This document shows, in pieces, positions 48,210-55,168 of a DNA stretch of 55,168 nt. The notes beneath the pieces were generated by a model, which was given only the letters and a program-made list of their open reading frames with translations, was not told the origin of the DNA and searched no databases. This stretch comes from Chromobacterium haemolyticum. Lineage in GTDB: Bacteria; Pseudomonadota; Gammaproteobacteria; Burkholderiales; Chromobacteriaceae. The stretch spans positions 1-55,168 of the forward strand of contig NZ_MUKU01000034.1 in the NCBI RefSeq assembly GCF_002081825.1. Direction: 5' to 3'. The translations under genes were made by a program, and so were the position numbers. Within the stretch, counting starts at the first letter, position 1; every line of letters begins with the position of its first letter.

Positions 48210-51200
48210 TCAGTTATTGATCAGTTCGCGCCAGGTGACGCGCTTCCAGCTGCGTGCCAGATTCCAGCCGGTGATTGAGGTGCTCCCCGTGGTGCTGCTG
48301 GATAGCGAGAAGACCTTGCCGCTCAAGACAAAATCGGTGGTCCCCAGCGAACCGCCCATCTGCTTGCCGATGATGGGCTTGTAGTTGCCGGAAGAGTCCG
48401 TCGTTTGCGCCACGGTGTCCGCCAGCTTGGGCTTGATCCCTGCGCCGCCGTTGTCGTACTGCACCCGCAGAATATAGGCGGCGTCCTTGGGCGTGCAAAT
48501 GTCGCTGGCATCCGAAGAGGGGATATAGGTCTGGTACTCCAGCGTCTTCGAATAATAGTTCAACATCCCCACCACTCGCTCACCGCTGATGTTCAAATCC
48601 TCGTACCAGCCCAGCTTGCCGGAGGAGGAGCTGATCGAGCCGTATTGTGTCGAGCAGCTCTGGTTCGCCGTCGCATTGGCCAGCGTGTAGTCTTTCCAGC
48701 TGATCGAGGTATTGGTGGCTTGCCGGTAAGTGGTGCCGCTGATCACATTGGTGGACAAGGTCTGTTGCAACAACAGGCGACGATCGCAGACCGGCGCGCC
48801 CCAGTCCCAAATGCCGTACACGCTGTGGTTGTTGGATTCCGCACTGCAACTGCTGGTTTTGTCGCAGCTTTCAATGTACTTGCCGGTGCCGAACATCACC
48901 ATCCGGTTAGTGTTGCTCGCCGTTGTAGCGCCGTTGCTGACCGGCATGGTAGCCGTCACCGGTGCCAGCACGATGGGCTGCGCCACGCCGCTGCCGTCTT
49001 TCGCGCTAAACAACGGTACGCCGTTCAGTGCCACTTTCCAATTGGACGGAGTACTGGAGCTGAGGTCGAATTTCCACAAATTACCCTTCAGGTCCCCCGC
49101 GTAGATCACGTCTATCGTACCGTTGCCGTCTAGATCCACCGGCTCGATGCTGGACAGGCCATTGGGCGACACCGCGGTGCCGGACAAAGTGGAGAGCTTG
49201 TAGTAGTTGTTGTTCAGGATCCAGCTGACGCTGGGGTTCAGCGACAGAATCAGCAGAGTGGCGTCGCCGTTGGTGCTGTTGTAACCATTGTGGCTGACCA
49301 CATACCACTTGCCGTCATTGAGTTTGATGATCTGAGGCGCTCCAAACACATAGCCCATATCCAGATCGTTGGTGGCGTTGAATTCCCACTTGGCGATGGA
49401 AGCGGCGCTGCTTTCGCTGAAGCTGTCCGGGCTGGTGATATCGAGCAGATACAGGCCCTTGCCGCCCGCGCCCAGGCCGCCGGCCAGGTAGCTGCCCCAA
49501 GTGGTGCCGATCTGGGCGTCGACGGCGGCCGGGGTCGAGTCGACATAAAAATTATGGGTATAGGAGTTGCTGGCCAATTGGTTCAGATTGCCGAATACCG
49601 GCGAGGGAATGTAGGCCAACAGTTCCATGCCGGTCGTGGCCTGGAAGCCATGCAACATGCCGTCGTTGGCGCCCACGTACACCATGGAGGAACGACTACC
49701 CTTGCTCCCCACGAAGGACTGGTAGCTAGGGGTATTGTAGTTGGGATCGCTGGAGCCGCTCGCCGGCGCAGGGAGGTAAGCCGGCGAGGAATTGACGATA
49801 TCCCCCAGCTTGGTGGCGGGCCGCGGCCGGAACTGGGTGCTGCCGTAGCCCTCGTTCGCCGGGCTGCCCCGCAGATAGGTCAGCCGGCTTTGCGTCACCG
49901 AGCTAAGCTCGGTCAACGAAGCCCGCAAAGCCTGCTGCTGCACGGTATTCAGGCTGGACCACTGGAAGGCCTGCCCCCCGCCGATGCCGCCGCTGGAAGT
50001 GATGATCTGGCGGCCGGTGTCGCTGCTCACCTTCAGCTTAGCGTTCCACAAGGGATTGCTCAGGGACAGGCTGGTGCCGCTGACCAGAATCTTGCGGGCA
50101 CTCAAATCCCCGGACCAGTCCGCGCTGTTGACCGAGGCTTCGTAGTAATAGGTGTCGCCGCTGATCGTGGACTTGCTGCCCACGCCTGCCGAACCCGAAC
50201 CATTTTGGTTACTGATGTTCTGAAAAGCCTGATCCAGCTGGGCATTCAATTTGGAGGGATTGCTGACCAGCGAGTAATTATCCGGGTTGCCGTCGCCGTC
50301 CGCGTCCCACTGCCAGACATTATTGGGGTCGAAGGAATTAGGGTTGCTGGGATTGGTCTTGTTGTCCGTGAAGCCACCATACTTCGCCATATACCATAGC
50401 GGGCTCTCAAACAAGGTGGTCGAGCCCTTGGTGGGATCCAGTGTGAAAGTGGCGGAGAAGGTCAACGGCAGTACTTTGCAGCTAGCACTGCTGAGGCCGT
50501 AGTTCAGCGGGTTATAACCGGACTGCCCGCTGCTAGTACCGATGCATTGAGTAGCACTGCTTGTTTCATTCTCGCGTACCACCAGATAAGCGCCAGCCTT
50601 GTTCTCGGCAGAGGCTCCGGCCAGGGGCTGCACGCCGGAAATGATGAACCCCAGGTGGTTAGCGTAGCCACTGGCCGCATAAGTGGAGTTGACCGTCACT
50701 TGCACCTGGTTACTACCTACCTTGGTAATCTGATAAGTTGCGATCGCGTCCAAGTCGTAGTCGCTGCCGAACTCGCTATCGTCGAAGTTCACCTGGAAAG
50801 AATAGGAACTGCCATCGCTGGCGGCGCTGGTCAGGAAGAAGTTGGTGATGGTTAAGGTGTTGCTTGCGCCGATAACCACCTTGCCGAAGGGCACCAGCGT
50901 GACCGCGCCGCCGGTCAAGGGCACGGTGATCTTGGGCAAGGGCGACGACAACCCCACCGCGAAAGTGCGCACCGGCGCCAGGGTGGCGCCGCTGGGCGGG
51001 CTGGTCGGCGTTACCAGGATATTGGTCCGCGCATAATAGGCGGCCATCGCCGCGTAAAAACTACCCTGACGCGTCGGCTCCTCCGGCGACAAGCCGCGGA
51101 CGTCGAAGTTGGAGGCGGACTTGCTGGTCGGCAAACCGTCGGCGGTGCCGCCGGACACCTCGCCTATCATCACGTTTTTGCTACCGCTGCCAAACTGGTA

Positions 51201-52583
51201 GCTCCACAGCGTGTTGCCCAGCTGGCTGACGTTCATCCCACTCAAATCATTGCTGTAGGAGAAGCCCCAGGGCGAACCCGGCATCTGGCTGTCGTAAGAG
51301 GTCAAGGCCTCGCTGATCACGGTGACGAAGGGCTTGGTGCACCAGGCCCTGCCGTTATAGGGATTGGTCCAACTGCTGATCTTGGGCAGGCCCAAAGTAC
51401 TGGTATCGATTGAGGTGGAGCCGGTAATGAATTTGGGCCCGCTCTTGCCCGCCAGATAACGCAGGCCCTCGTAATACATAGTGGCCACAGGGTTGCCCCA
51501 GTTGCCGCTGCCGCTGGTGGAAGTGTCGTAGCTAGAGCTGGGCTTGTTGATCCTGAGACGATCGATCGTATCCGCAATGCCTCCCGCCTTGAAAGTGCCG
51601 TCGCTGTTCAACTCGTTGCCAAACTTGCCGATGGCGTCGCGCAGTACCCCGCCCAGCTGCGGCGAGTCGTAAGAGCCGGTCAACAAGCCAAACTCCATAT
51701 TGCTGCTGATGCCGTACTTGTGCAACAGACCGGTAGGCAGGTAATTACTGCCGTACTGGTTGCAGTTGCTCTCCAGCAAGCCCGCCACGCAAACCCGCAC
51801 TTGCAGGGTCAGGGCGGTGAAGTTCTGCGAGAGCTTGCCGTTGCTCTCGGTGCTAACCCAGTCCGTCATCACGTTCTTGGTGGGATCCATCGCCGCGATC
51901 CGCAGCACCGGCGTACCGGGATAGCTGCCGTTGTCCATGTTCACCATGACAATGTTGCGGCCCGCCGACAGCATGCTGGCTATGGTGCTGGTGGAGGTGC
52001 CTGCGCCGTTTTCATACTTGGACACGCCCAGCGTGGTATCGACGTAGGAGGCCAAGGACACCGTGGGGCTGGTCGAGATGACGCTGCCGAAAGACTTTCC
52101 CCACACATGGGCGTCCAGCGGGATATTGGAGCGAATCAGCGTGGCTGGAGAGGCGCTGATCCGCTTGCCTCCATACAGCGATTTGCGCAGCACATCGATG
52201 CGCGACATGGTGACGTAGTTGAGGAAGTCCCCGCTCCAGTGCGAGCCGTCGCAGGTTTTGTCGCTGGTCGTGGCGTAAGGGATAAAGGCCCCGCTGGACG
52301 AGCTGTAGGTGTAACACTTGAAGGAGTCGAAATAGCCGTAATAGTCGATGGACTTGGGCTTGTAGCCAATATCCGGCATCCCGACTCCGTCCAGGTCCGT
52401 ATAATCATTGTAAGCCGCGACAAACAGATTATGGCTCTTGCCCATCACCAGCAGATTGATCGGGTTCACTTGCAAAGTGTTTTGCAAAAGGGGCTGGGTC
52501 GGAATGGTCAACGCCCAGGCCAGGCTTCCCTGGGTCAGGGCCAAGATCAGACTCAAGAAACCTCGCAACATGATGCGCGCCAT
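48210..52583 (-). CDS. pilY1: type IV pilus tip adhesin PilY1/PilC
   Basis: The 1457-residue protein has a signal peptide (MARIMLRGFLSLILALTQGS, cleavage near 24) and an N-terminal region of unknown fold with the PilY1 pattern NLLVMGKSHNLFVAAYNDYT. The C-terminal half is a beta-propeller containing the calcium-binding loop DLDGNGTIDVIYAGDLKG, and DADGDGNPDNYSLV earlier is a second EF-hand-like loop. It primes pilus assembly and binds host cells or surfaces. It is longer than the Pseudomonas PilY1 (about 1160 residues). The ATG at 52583 is chosen; the frame extends upstream without support because pilX lies there. Confidence 0.93.
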   Translation of the reverse strand: MARIMLRGFLSLILALTQGSLAWALTIPTQPLLQNTLQVNPINLLVMGKSHNLFVAAYNDYTDLDGVGMPDIGYKPKSIDYYGYFDSFKCYTYSSSSGAFIPYATTSDKTCDGSHWSGDFLNYVTMSRIDVLRKSLYGGKRISASPATLIRSNIPLDAHVWGKSFGSVISTSPTVSLASYVDTTLGVSKYENGAGTSTSTIASMLSAGRNIVMVNMDNGSYPGTPVLRIAAMDPTKNVMTDWVSTESNGKLSQNFTALTLQVRVCVAGLLESNCNQYGSNYLPTGLLHKYGISSNMEFGLLTGSYDSPQLGGVLRDAIGKFGNELNSDGTFKAGGIADTIDRLRINKPSSSYDTSTSGSGNWGNPVATMYYEGLRYLAGKSGPKFITGSTSIDTSTLGLPKISSWTNPYNGRAWCTKPFVTVISEALTSYDSQMPGSPWGFSYSNDLSGMNVSQLGNTLWSYQFGSGSKNVMIGEVSGGTADGLPTSKSASNFDVRGLSPEEPTRQGSFYAAMAAYYARTNILVTPTSPPSGATLAPVRTFAVGLSSPLPKITVPLTGGAVTLVPFGKVVIGASNTLTITNFFLTSAASDGSSYSFQVNFDDSEFGSDYDLDAIATYQITKVGSNQVQVTVNSTYAASGYANHLGFIISGVQPLAGASAENKAGAYLVVRENETSSATQCIGTSSGQSGYNPLNYGLSSASCKVLPLTFSATFTLDPTKGSTTLFESPLWYMAKYGGFTDNKTNPSNPNSFDPNNVWQWDADGDGNPDNYSLVSNPSKLNAQLDQAFQNISNQNGSGSAGVGSKSTISGDTYYYEASVNSADWSGDLSARKILVSGTSLSLSNPLWNAKLKVSSDTGRQIITSSGGIGGGQAFQWSSLNTVQQQALRASLTELSSVTQSRLTYLRGSPANEGYGSTQFRPRPATKLGDIVNSSPAYLPAPASGSSDPNYNTPSYQSFVGSKGSRSSMVYVGANDGMLHGFQATTGMELLAYIPSPVFGNLNQLASNSYTHNFYVDSTPAAVDAQIGTTWGSYLAGGLGAGGKGLYLLDITSPDSFSESSAASIAKWEFNATNDLDMGYVFGAPQIIKLNDGKWYVVSHNGYNSTNGDATLLILSLNPSVSWILNNNYYKLSTLSGTAVSPNGLSSIEPVDLDGNGTIDVIYAGDLKGNLWKFDLSSSTPSNWKVALNGVPLFSAKDGSGVAQPIVLAPVTATMPVSNGATTASNTNRMVMFGTGKYIESCDKTSSCSAESNNHSVYGIWDWGAPVCDRRLLLQQTLSTNVISGTTYRQATNTSISWKDYTLANATANQSCSTQYGSISSSSGKLGWYEDLNISGERVVGMLNYYSKTLEYQTYIPSSDASDICTPKDAAYILRVQYDNGGAGIKPKLADTVAQTTDSSGNYKPIIGKQMGGSLGTTDFVLSGKVFSLSSSTTGSTSITGWNLARSWKRVTWRELINN

Positions 52584-52594
52584 ATTCCGTCTCC

Positions 52595-53002
52595 TTACTG
52601 CTCCACCCAGACGACGGACTCCAATTGCGTCTGGGTTGTGTTCAACAGGGTCTTGCGACCGCCGTAGCCTGTCGCCAGCAGGCGGTAGTAATCGCGCCCC
52701 CCGTTGGTGCTGACATAGCTGATGGTATAGGTGGCGGACGCGGCCGAATTGGGCACGGCGACAGTGCCGCTCGCCGTGGTGCCGCTCGCCGGCAGATTGT
52801 CGGCCGTGGCGATATAAGTCTCGGCCTGACGCATCGCCACTTCCGCCGCCATGAAGGCGATGGCCCGCTCGCGATTGTTGCCGCCCAGTTTTTCTTCCAT
52901 CAGCGCCGAACGCACCGCCCCGAAACCGAGCATCGCCAACACGGTCAGAAAAATCAGGGCCACCAGTAATGAAAAACCCTGTTGTCGCGTCTTGGCCGTC
53001 AT
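52595..53002 (-). CDS. pilX: type IV pilus minor pilin-related protein PilX
   Basis: The 135-residue protein begins TAKTRQQGFSLLVALIFLTV, a type III-like prepilin site (G9 before F10) lacking the usual glutamate at +5, and then ALMEEKLGGNNRERAIAFMA, a PilX-family segment. PilX belongs to the minor pilins that prime assembly with PilW, PilV and PilY1. It overlaps pilW by four bases (52999-53002) and pilY1 starts 12 bases after its stop. The missing E5 is normal for PilX/GspK-like members. Confidence 0.9.
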   Translation of the reverse strand: MTAKTRQQGFSLLVALIFLTVLAMLGFGAVRSALMEEKLGGNNRERAIAFMAAEVAMRQAETYIATADNLPASGTTASGTVAVPNSAASATYTISYVSTNGGRDYYRLLATGYGGRKTLLNTTQTQLESVVWVEQ

Positions 53003-53760
53003 GACAGATTGTTCCGCAAGAAAATAGACGTCCGGAAGGTGCGCGCCAACTTGCCGTTATTGGACACCCCGGCGGCCGGATAAGCGTTGCCATTGCAATC
53101 GGTTACCGAGTAGCCGCTGGGCGCGGTGTACTGGGTGTCCGACTCCACCAGAATACACACCTGCACCACATGTACATTCATCCAATTGGCAACATTCCCA
53201 GCAGAGCGGTATATATCAGGAACATTGTCTGCCGGGGTACTAAGATCCTCCCCGTACATCAGCACCAACTGCTTCACCCCGCTCAGCACCGTGCTGGTGC
53301 TGCCCGTCGAGGTGCAGGTCATCACATCGCTGGCGGTACGGGCAATCGCGAAATTATAAGCCGTCGACGCGCTGGCCACCGGACTGCCCTGGCAATCTAT
53401 GATCTGATTATCGTTATTTCCGTAAAAGCGGTAGTTCAAAGTGCCGCTCGCCTCTAGCAACACCGTGCCCGCGCTCGTGAATGTCGTGCCGCTGGCGGGG
53501 AAATTGACGGCCAGGCCATTGGCCAACCTGGTGGTGTCCACATAGCCGGCCTGACGCACTTGTTCCGATATCCAGCGAATGGCGAAACGCCCCTTCTCCT
53601 GCACCTCGGCCTGCGCCGCCTGGCTGCGAAACACGGTCTTGTTGGAATAGAACACTTGGCCGACCAGCAGCACCACCATCAAGCCCAGCGTCAACGCCAC
53701 CATCAGCTCGATCAAGGTCATGCCGCGTTCATGGCGGCTGCGCATCGCCAAGGTTTTCAT
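52999..53760 (-). CDS. pilW: type IV pilus minor pilin PilW
   Basis: The 253-residue protein starts with a short basic leader (MKTLAMRSRHERG) and MTLIELMVALTLGLMVVLLV after the prepilin cleavage site, so E5 of the mature chain is present. The rest is rich in serine, threonine and glycine with EVQEKGRFAIRWISEQVRQA and a disulfide-type cysteine pattern. PilW forms the priming complex with PilV, PilX and FimU-type proteins. It overlaps pilV and pilX by four bases each. An in-frame ATG at 53745 is a possible alternative start. Confidence 0.92.
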   Translation of the reverse strand: MKTLAMRSRHERGMTLIELMVALTLGLMVVLLVGQVFYSNKTVFRSQAAQAEVQEKGRFAIRWISEQVRQAGYVDTTRLANGLAVNFPASGTTFTSAGTVLLEASGTLNYRFYGNNDNQIIDCQGSPVASASTAYNFAIARTASDVMTCTSTGSTSTVLSGVKQLVLMYGEDLSTPADNVPDIYRSAGNVANWMNVHVVQVCILVESDTQYTAPSGYSVTDCNGNAYPAAGVSNNGKLARTFRTSIFLRNNLS

Positions 53761-54326
53761 CGGAATCGGTACTCGAAGGTCTGGGTTTGCATGGGCGTGG
53801 TGCCGCTCGCCGCTTTTTCCTGCCAACTGACGCTGACTGAAACCTGGCAGGCCGTGCCTGTGCCGGAAGCGCCGGCCAGGCTATAACTGCAAGCGCTTAA
53901 GGTGCTGGCCGTCGTGCCGTCCGTTTTTTTCAACAGAACTTGCACAGAGCCAGAGCCGAACATGCTGGTAGTCGCTGAGGCGAAATAGGCGGTATCAGAC
54001 GCCGCGATGTTCTGAATGGAAGCGATGTTGCTCGTACACTCCGACGTCGCCACCCCGGAGGCGTAGCATCCCAGCGCGCTATTCAAATCCATCTGATTGC
54101 TGGCGGAGTTCAAGGCATAAATCTGATCGCCGGTCGCCGCTCTCACCCGCTCAGCCGCCTCCACCGCCAACTCCGAGGCCAGGCTGCGCATATAAGCATC
54201 ATGCGAATCGCGGATAGACTTCAGCTGCATGCCGGCCATGGCCAATAAGCCCAGCGCCACGACCAGCACTGAGATCAGCACCTCCAGCAAGGAAAACCCG
54301 GCCTCCGCTTTCTTCCCTGTTCGCAT
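53757..54326 (-). CDS. pilV: type IV pilus minor pilin PilV
   Basis: The 189-residue protein has the prepilin site KKAEAGFSLLEVLISVLVV and then ALGLLAMAGMQLKSIRDSHD, the PilV-type helix. The globular part is serine/threonine-rich with cysteines likely to pair (LGCYASG...SECTSN, SACSYS...TACQVS). The ATG at 54326 is preferred to a TTG at 54332 although both are possible: the fimT stop (54329-54331) lies between them. It is coupled to pilW by a four-base overlap. Confidence 0.92.
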   Translation of the reverse strand: MRTGKKAEAGFSLLEVLISVLVVALGLLAMAGMQLKSIRDSHDAYMRSLASELAVEAAERVRAATGDQIYALNSASNQMDLNSALGCYASGVATSECTSNIASIQNIAASDTAYFASATTSMFGSGSVQVLLKKTDGTTASTLSACSYSLAGASGTGTACQVSVSVSWQEKAASGTTPMQTQTFEYRFR

Positions 54327-54328
54327 AT

Positions 54329-54850
54329 TCAATTCCCGCTGATCAAGCCGTACGGCGCTACCTGCACCGTACTGCTGGCCGTAGTGGTCTGGCTTTGAAA
54401 CTGAATCTGCAACGTGGTGGTCAGGCGCGTGCCGCTAGCCGTCGCTCCCCTTGCCTCGCCGCTAGGCGCAAAACGAAAACCGGCCACCGTGCTAGAAGCA
54501 ACCGCTGCGCCTCCAGGATTATGCACTGACAGAATTTCACTGCTCGAAGGCGAGCCGCTGCCGTCGAGATCGGCGAAAACCAACCAACCCACCGACCAAT
54601 TGCTGGCCGTATTGGAACAACTGCTGCCATCGGTGGATGCGCACACACCTACTGGCACGCCGCGGCGAATCGCTTCGGCGCGGGCATTGGTCATGTCCGC
54701 CACCAAAGCGCGCGACAGCGCCTGGTAACGATTCGTGTCGATGAATTGGTTGAACGCCGGCACCGCCAATGCCAGGCCAATCCCCACCACCGCAATGGCC
54801 ACCAATAGCTCAACCATGGTGAAGCCCCCCAACGTCGCTCGCCGGCCCAT
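54329..54850 (-). CDS. fimT: type IV pilus minor pilin FimT/GspH-like
   Basis: This 173-residue protein is the first gene of the minor-pilin operon. The prepilin site is LGGFTMVELLVAIAVVGIGL (cleavage after GG, E5 present). The C-terminal GspH-type domain includes ADMTNARAEAIRRGVPVGVC, which FimT of some bacteria uses for DNA binding during uptake. The ATG at 54850 is preferred to one at 54922 because it fits the basic leader MGRRATLGG. A weak -10-like TACAAT lies 33-38 bases upstream on the minus strand. Whether it binds DNA is unknown. Confidence 0.88.
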   Translation of the reverse strand: MGRRATLGGFTMVELLVAIAVVGIGLALAVPAFNQFIDTNRYQALSRALVADMTNARAEAIRRGVPVGVCASTDGSSCSNTASNWSVGWLVFADLDGSGSPSSSEILSVHNPGGAAVASSTVAGFRFAPSGEARGATASGTRLTTTLQIQFQSQTTTASSTVQVAPYGLISGN

Positions 54851-55008
54851 TCCATTCCCGTTGCTTAAGCTATTTTTCAGGATTGTATAGAGAAGCGGAT
54901 GCAGGCAAGTTCGGCTGGACAAGCGGCAACTAAATCAAGACAGAAGGGAAAGACAAGCGGCAGAAATGGGAAAAAACAAGGCTTCGCGCCATGCCGTACA
55001 AATGCATA

Positions 55009-55034
55009 AAGCCCAGCTCGTGTGAGCTGGGCTT
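55009..55034 (-). terminator. terminator of the rRNA operon
   Basis: On the minus strand AAGCCCAGCTC (from 55034) pairs with GAGCTGGGCTT (to 55009) around ACAC, followed by TATGCATTTG. It lies just after the 5S gene and would stop the rRNA transcript before the pilus genes, on the same strand. Confidence 0.85.
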
Positions 55035-55044
55035 CGCAATGGGG

Positions 55045-55162
55045 CGTCTGGCGGTGTCCTACTTTCACATGGCGAATGCCACACTATCATCGGCGCTAAG
55101 GCGTTTCACGGTCCTGTTCGGGATGGGAAGGCGTGGGACCACCTCGCTATGGCCACCAGACA
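55045..55162 (-). rRNA. rrf: 5S ribosomal RNA
   Basis: On the minus strand TGTCTGGTGGCCATAGCGAG begins at 55162 and the sequence ends ACACCGCCAGACGC near 55045, giving about 118 nt with the terminal helix TCTGGTGG/CCGCCAGA. Internal GTCCCACGCCTTCCCATCCC and CCGATGATAGTGTGGCATTC match 5S rRNA. The 23S and 16S genes would lie beyond the right edge. No tRNA is seen between it and the terminator. Confidence 0.95.
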
Positions 55163-55168
55163 TAAACT

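Noticed and set aside
52584-53093. Upstream extension of the pilY1 frame
   Set aside because: It runs through pilX in another frame and carries no signal peptide. The ATG at 52583 gives a proper signal peptide.
54851-55168. tRNA genes next to the 5S gene
   Set aside because: No cloverleaf or TTCGANTC segment was found in the visible part.

Overview
The window looks like a chromosomal segment of a high-GC betaproteobacterium of the order Neisseriales, most probably Chromobacterium or a close relative. The evidence is protein-level familiarity and neighbourhoods: separate birA and coaX, zapA-6S RNA-ygfA, leuS-lptE-holA, and a minor-pilin/pilY1 cluster beside an rRNA operon. No species call is possible from the sequence alone.

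Layout. 1-120: the end of an IS5-family insertion sequence. 282-4316: an Fe(II)/2-oxoglutarate oxygenase, a Fur-box-controlled DUF2061 gene, and a GbsR/MarR-type regulator followed by a four-gene operon (membrane protein, SDR, DoxX-like, DUF2269). The regulator and the operon each carry the same 20-bp operator. 4395-12706: uvrD, a REC-TPR protein overlapping a LytTR response regulator, an orphan hypX/hoxX-like gene, and a membrane diguanylate cyclase. 12730-20501: a complete urate-to-ureidoglycolate/glyoxylate island. Its minus arm is gntR-puuE-uraD-lysE-alc-allA-permease and its plus arm is hiuH-puuD, with two palindromic operators in the shared promoter region.

20502-22644: an accessory stretch with 915 bp of non-coding, strongly structured DNA (long nested hairpins, two DnaA-box-like repeats, a 24-bp palindrome inside a 142-bp inverted repeat) and two unrecognised genes, probably the remnant of a mobile element. 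22830-26572: a thioesterase-like gene, a secreted S9 peptidase, a YcnI-like copper protein, a MITE-like repeat whose ends match the IS at the left edge, and a DUF937 gene.

26629-35782: housekeeping genes (holA, lptE, leuS, pip, TauE/SafE, EVE protein, DUF1294, ygfA, 6S RNA, zapA, a zapB-like gene). 35804-42002: cobalamin uptake and salvage. btuB-cobU-btuF runs on the minus strand behind a cobalamin riboswitch, and cobT-cobC-cobS diverges on the plus strand. 42092-47613: a GNAT, speB with an unidentified structured leader that buries its ribosome-binding site, a DUF1275 protein, and the hldC-birA-coaX-SPOR operon. 47751-54850: the type IV pilus minor-pilin operon fimT-pilV-pilW-pilX-pilY1-pilE. 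55009-55162: 5S rRNA and its terminator.

The most promising undescribed items are the structured leader of speB, the structured non-coding block at 20.5-21.4 kb with its unknown downstream gene, and the GbsR twin-operator regulon. Family names rest on recognition of motifs in the translated sequence; no database search was run.
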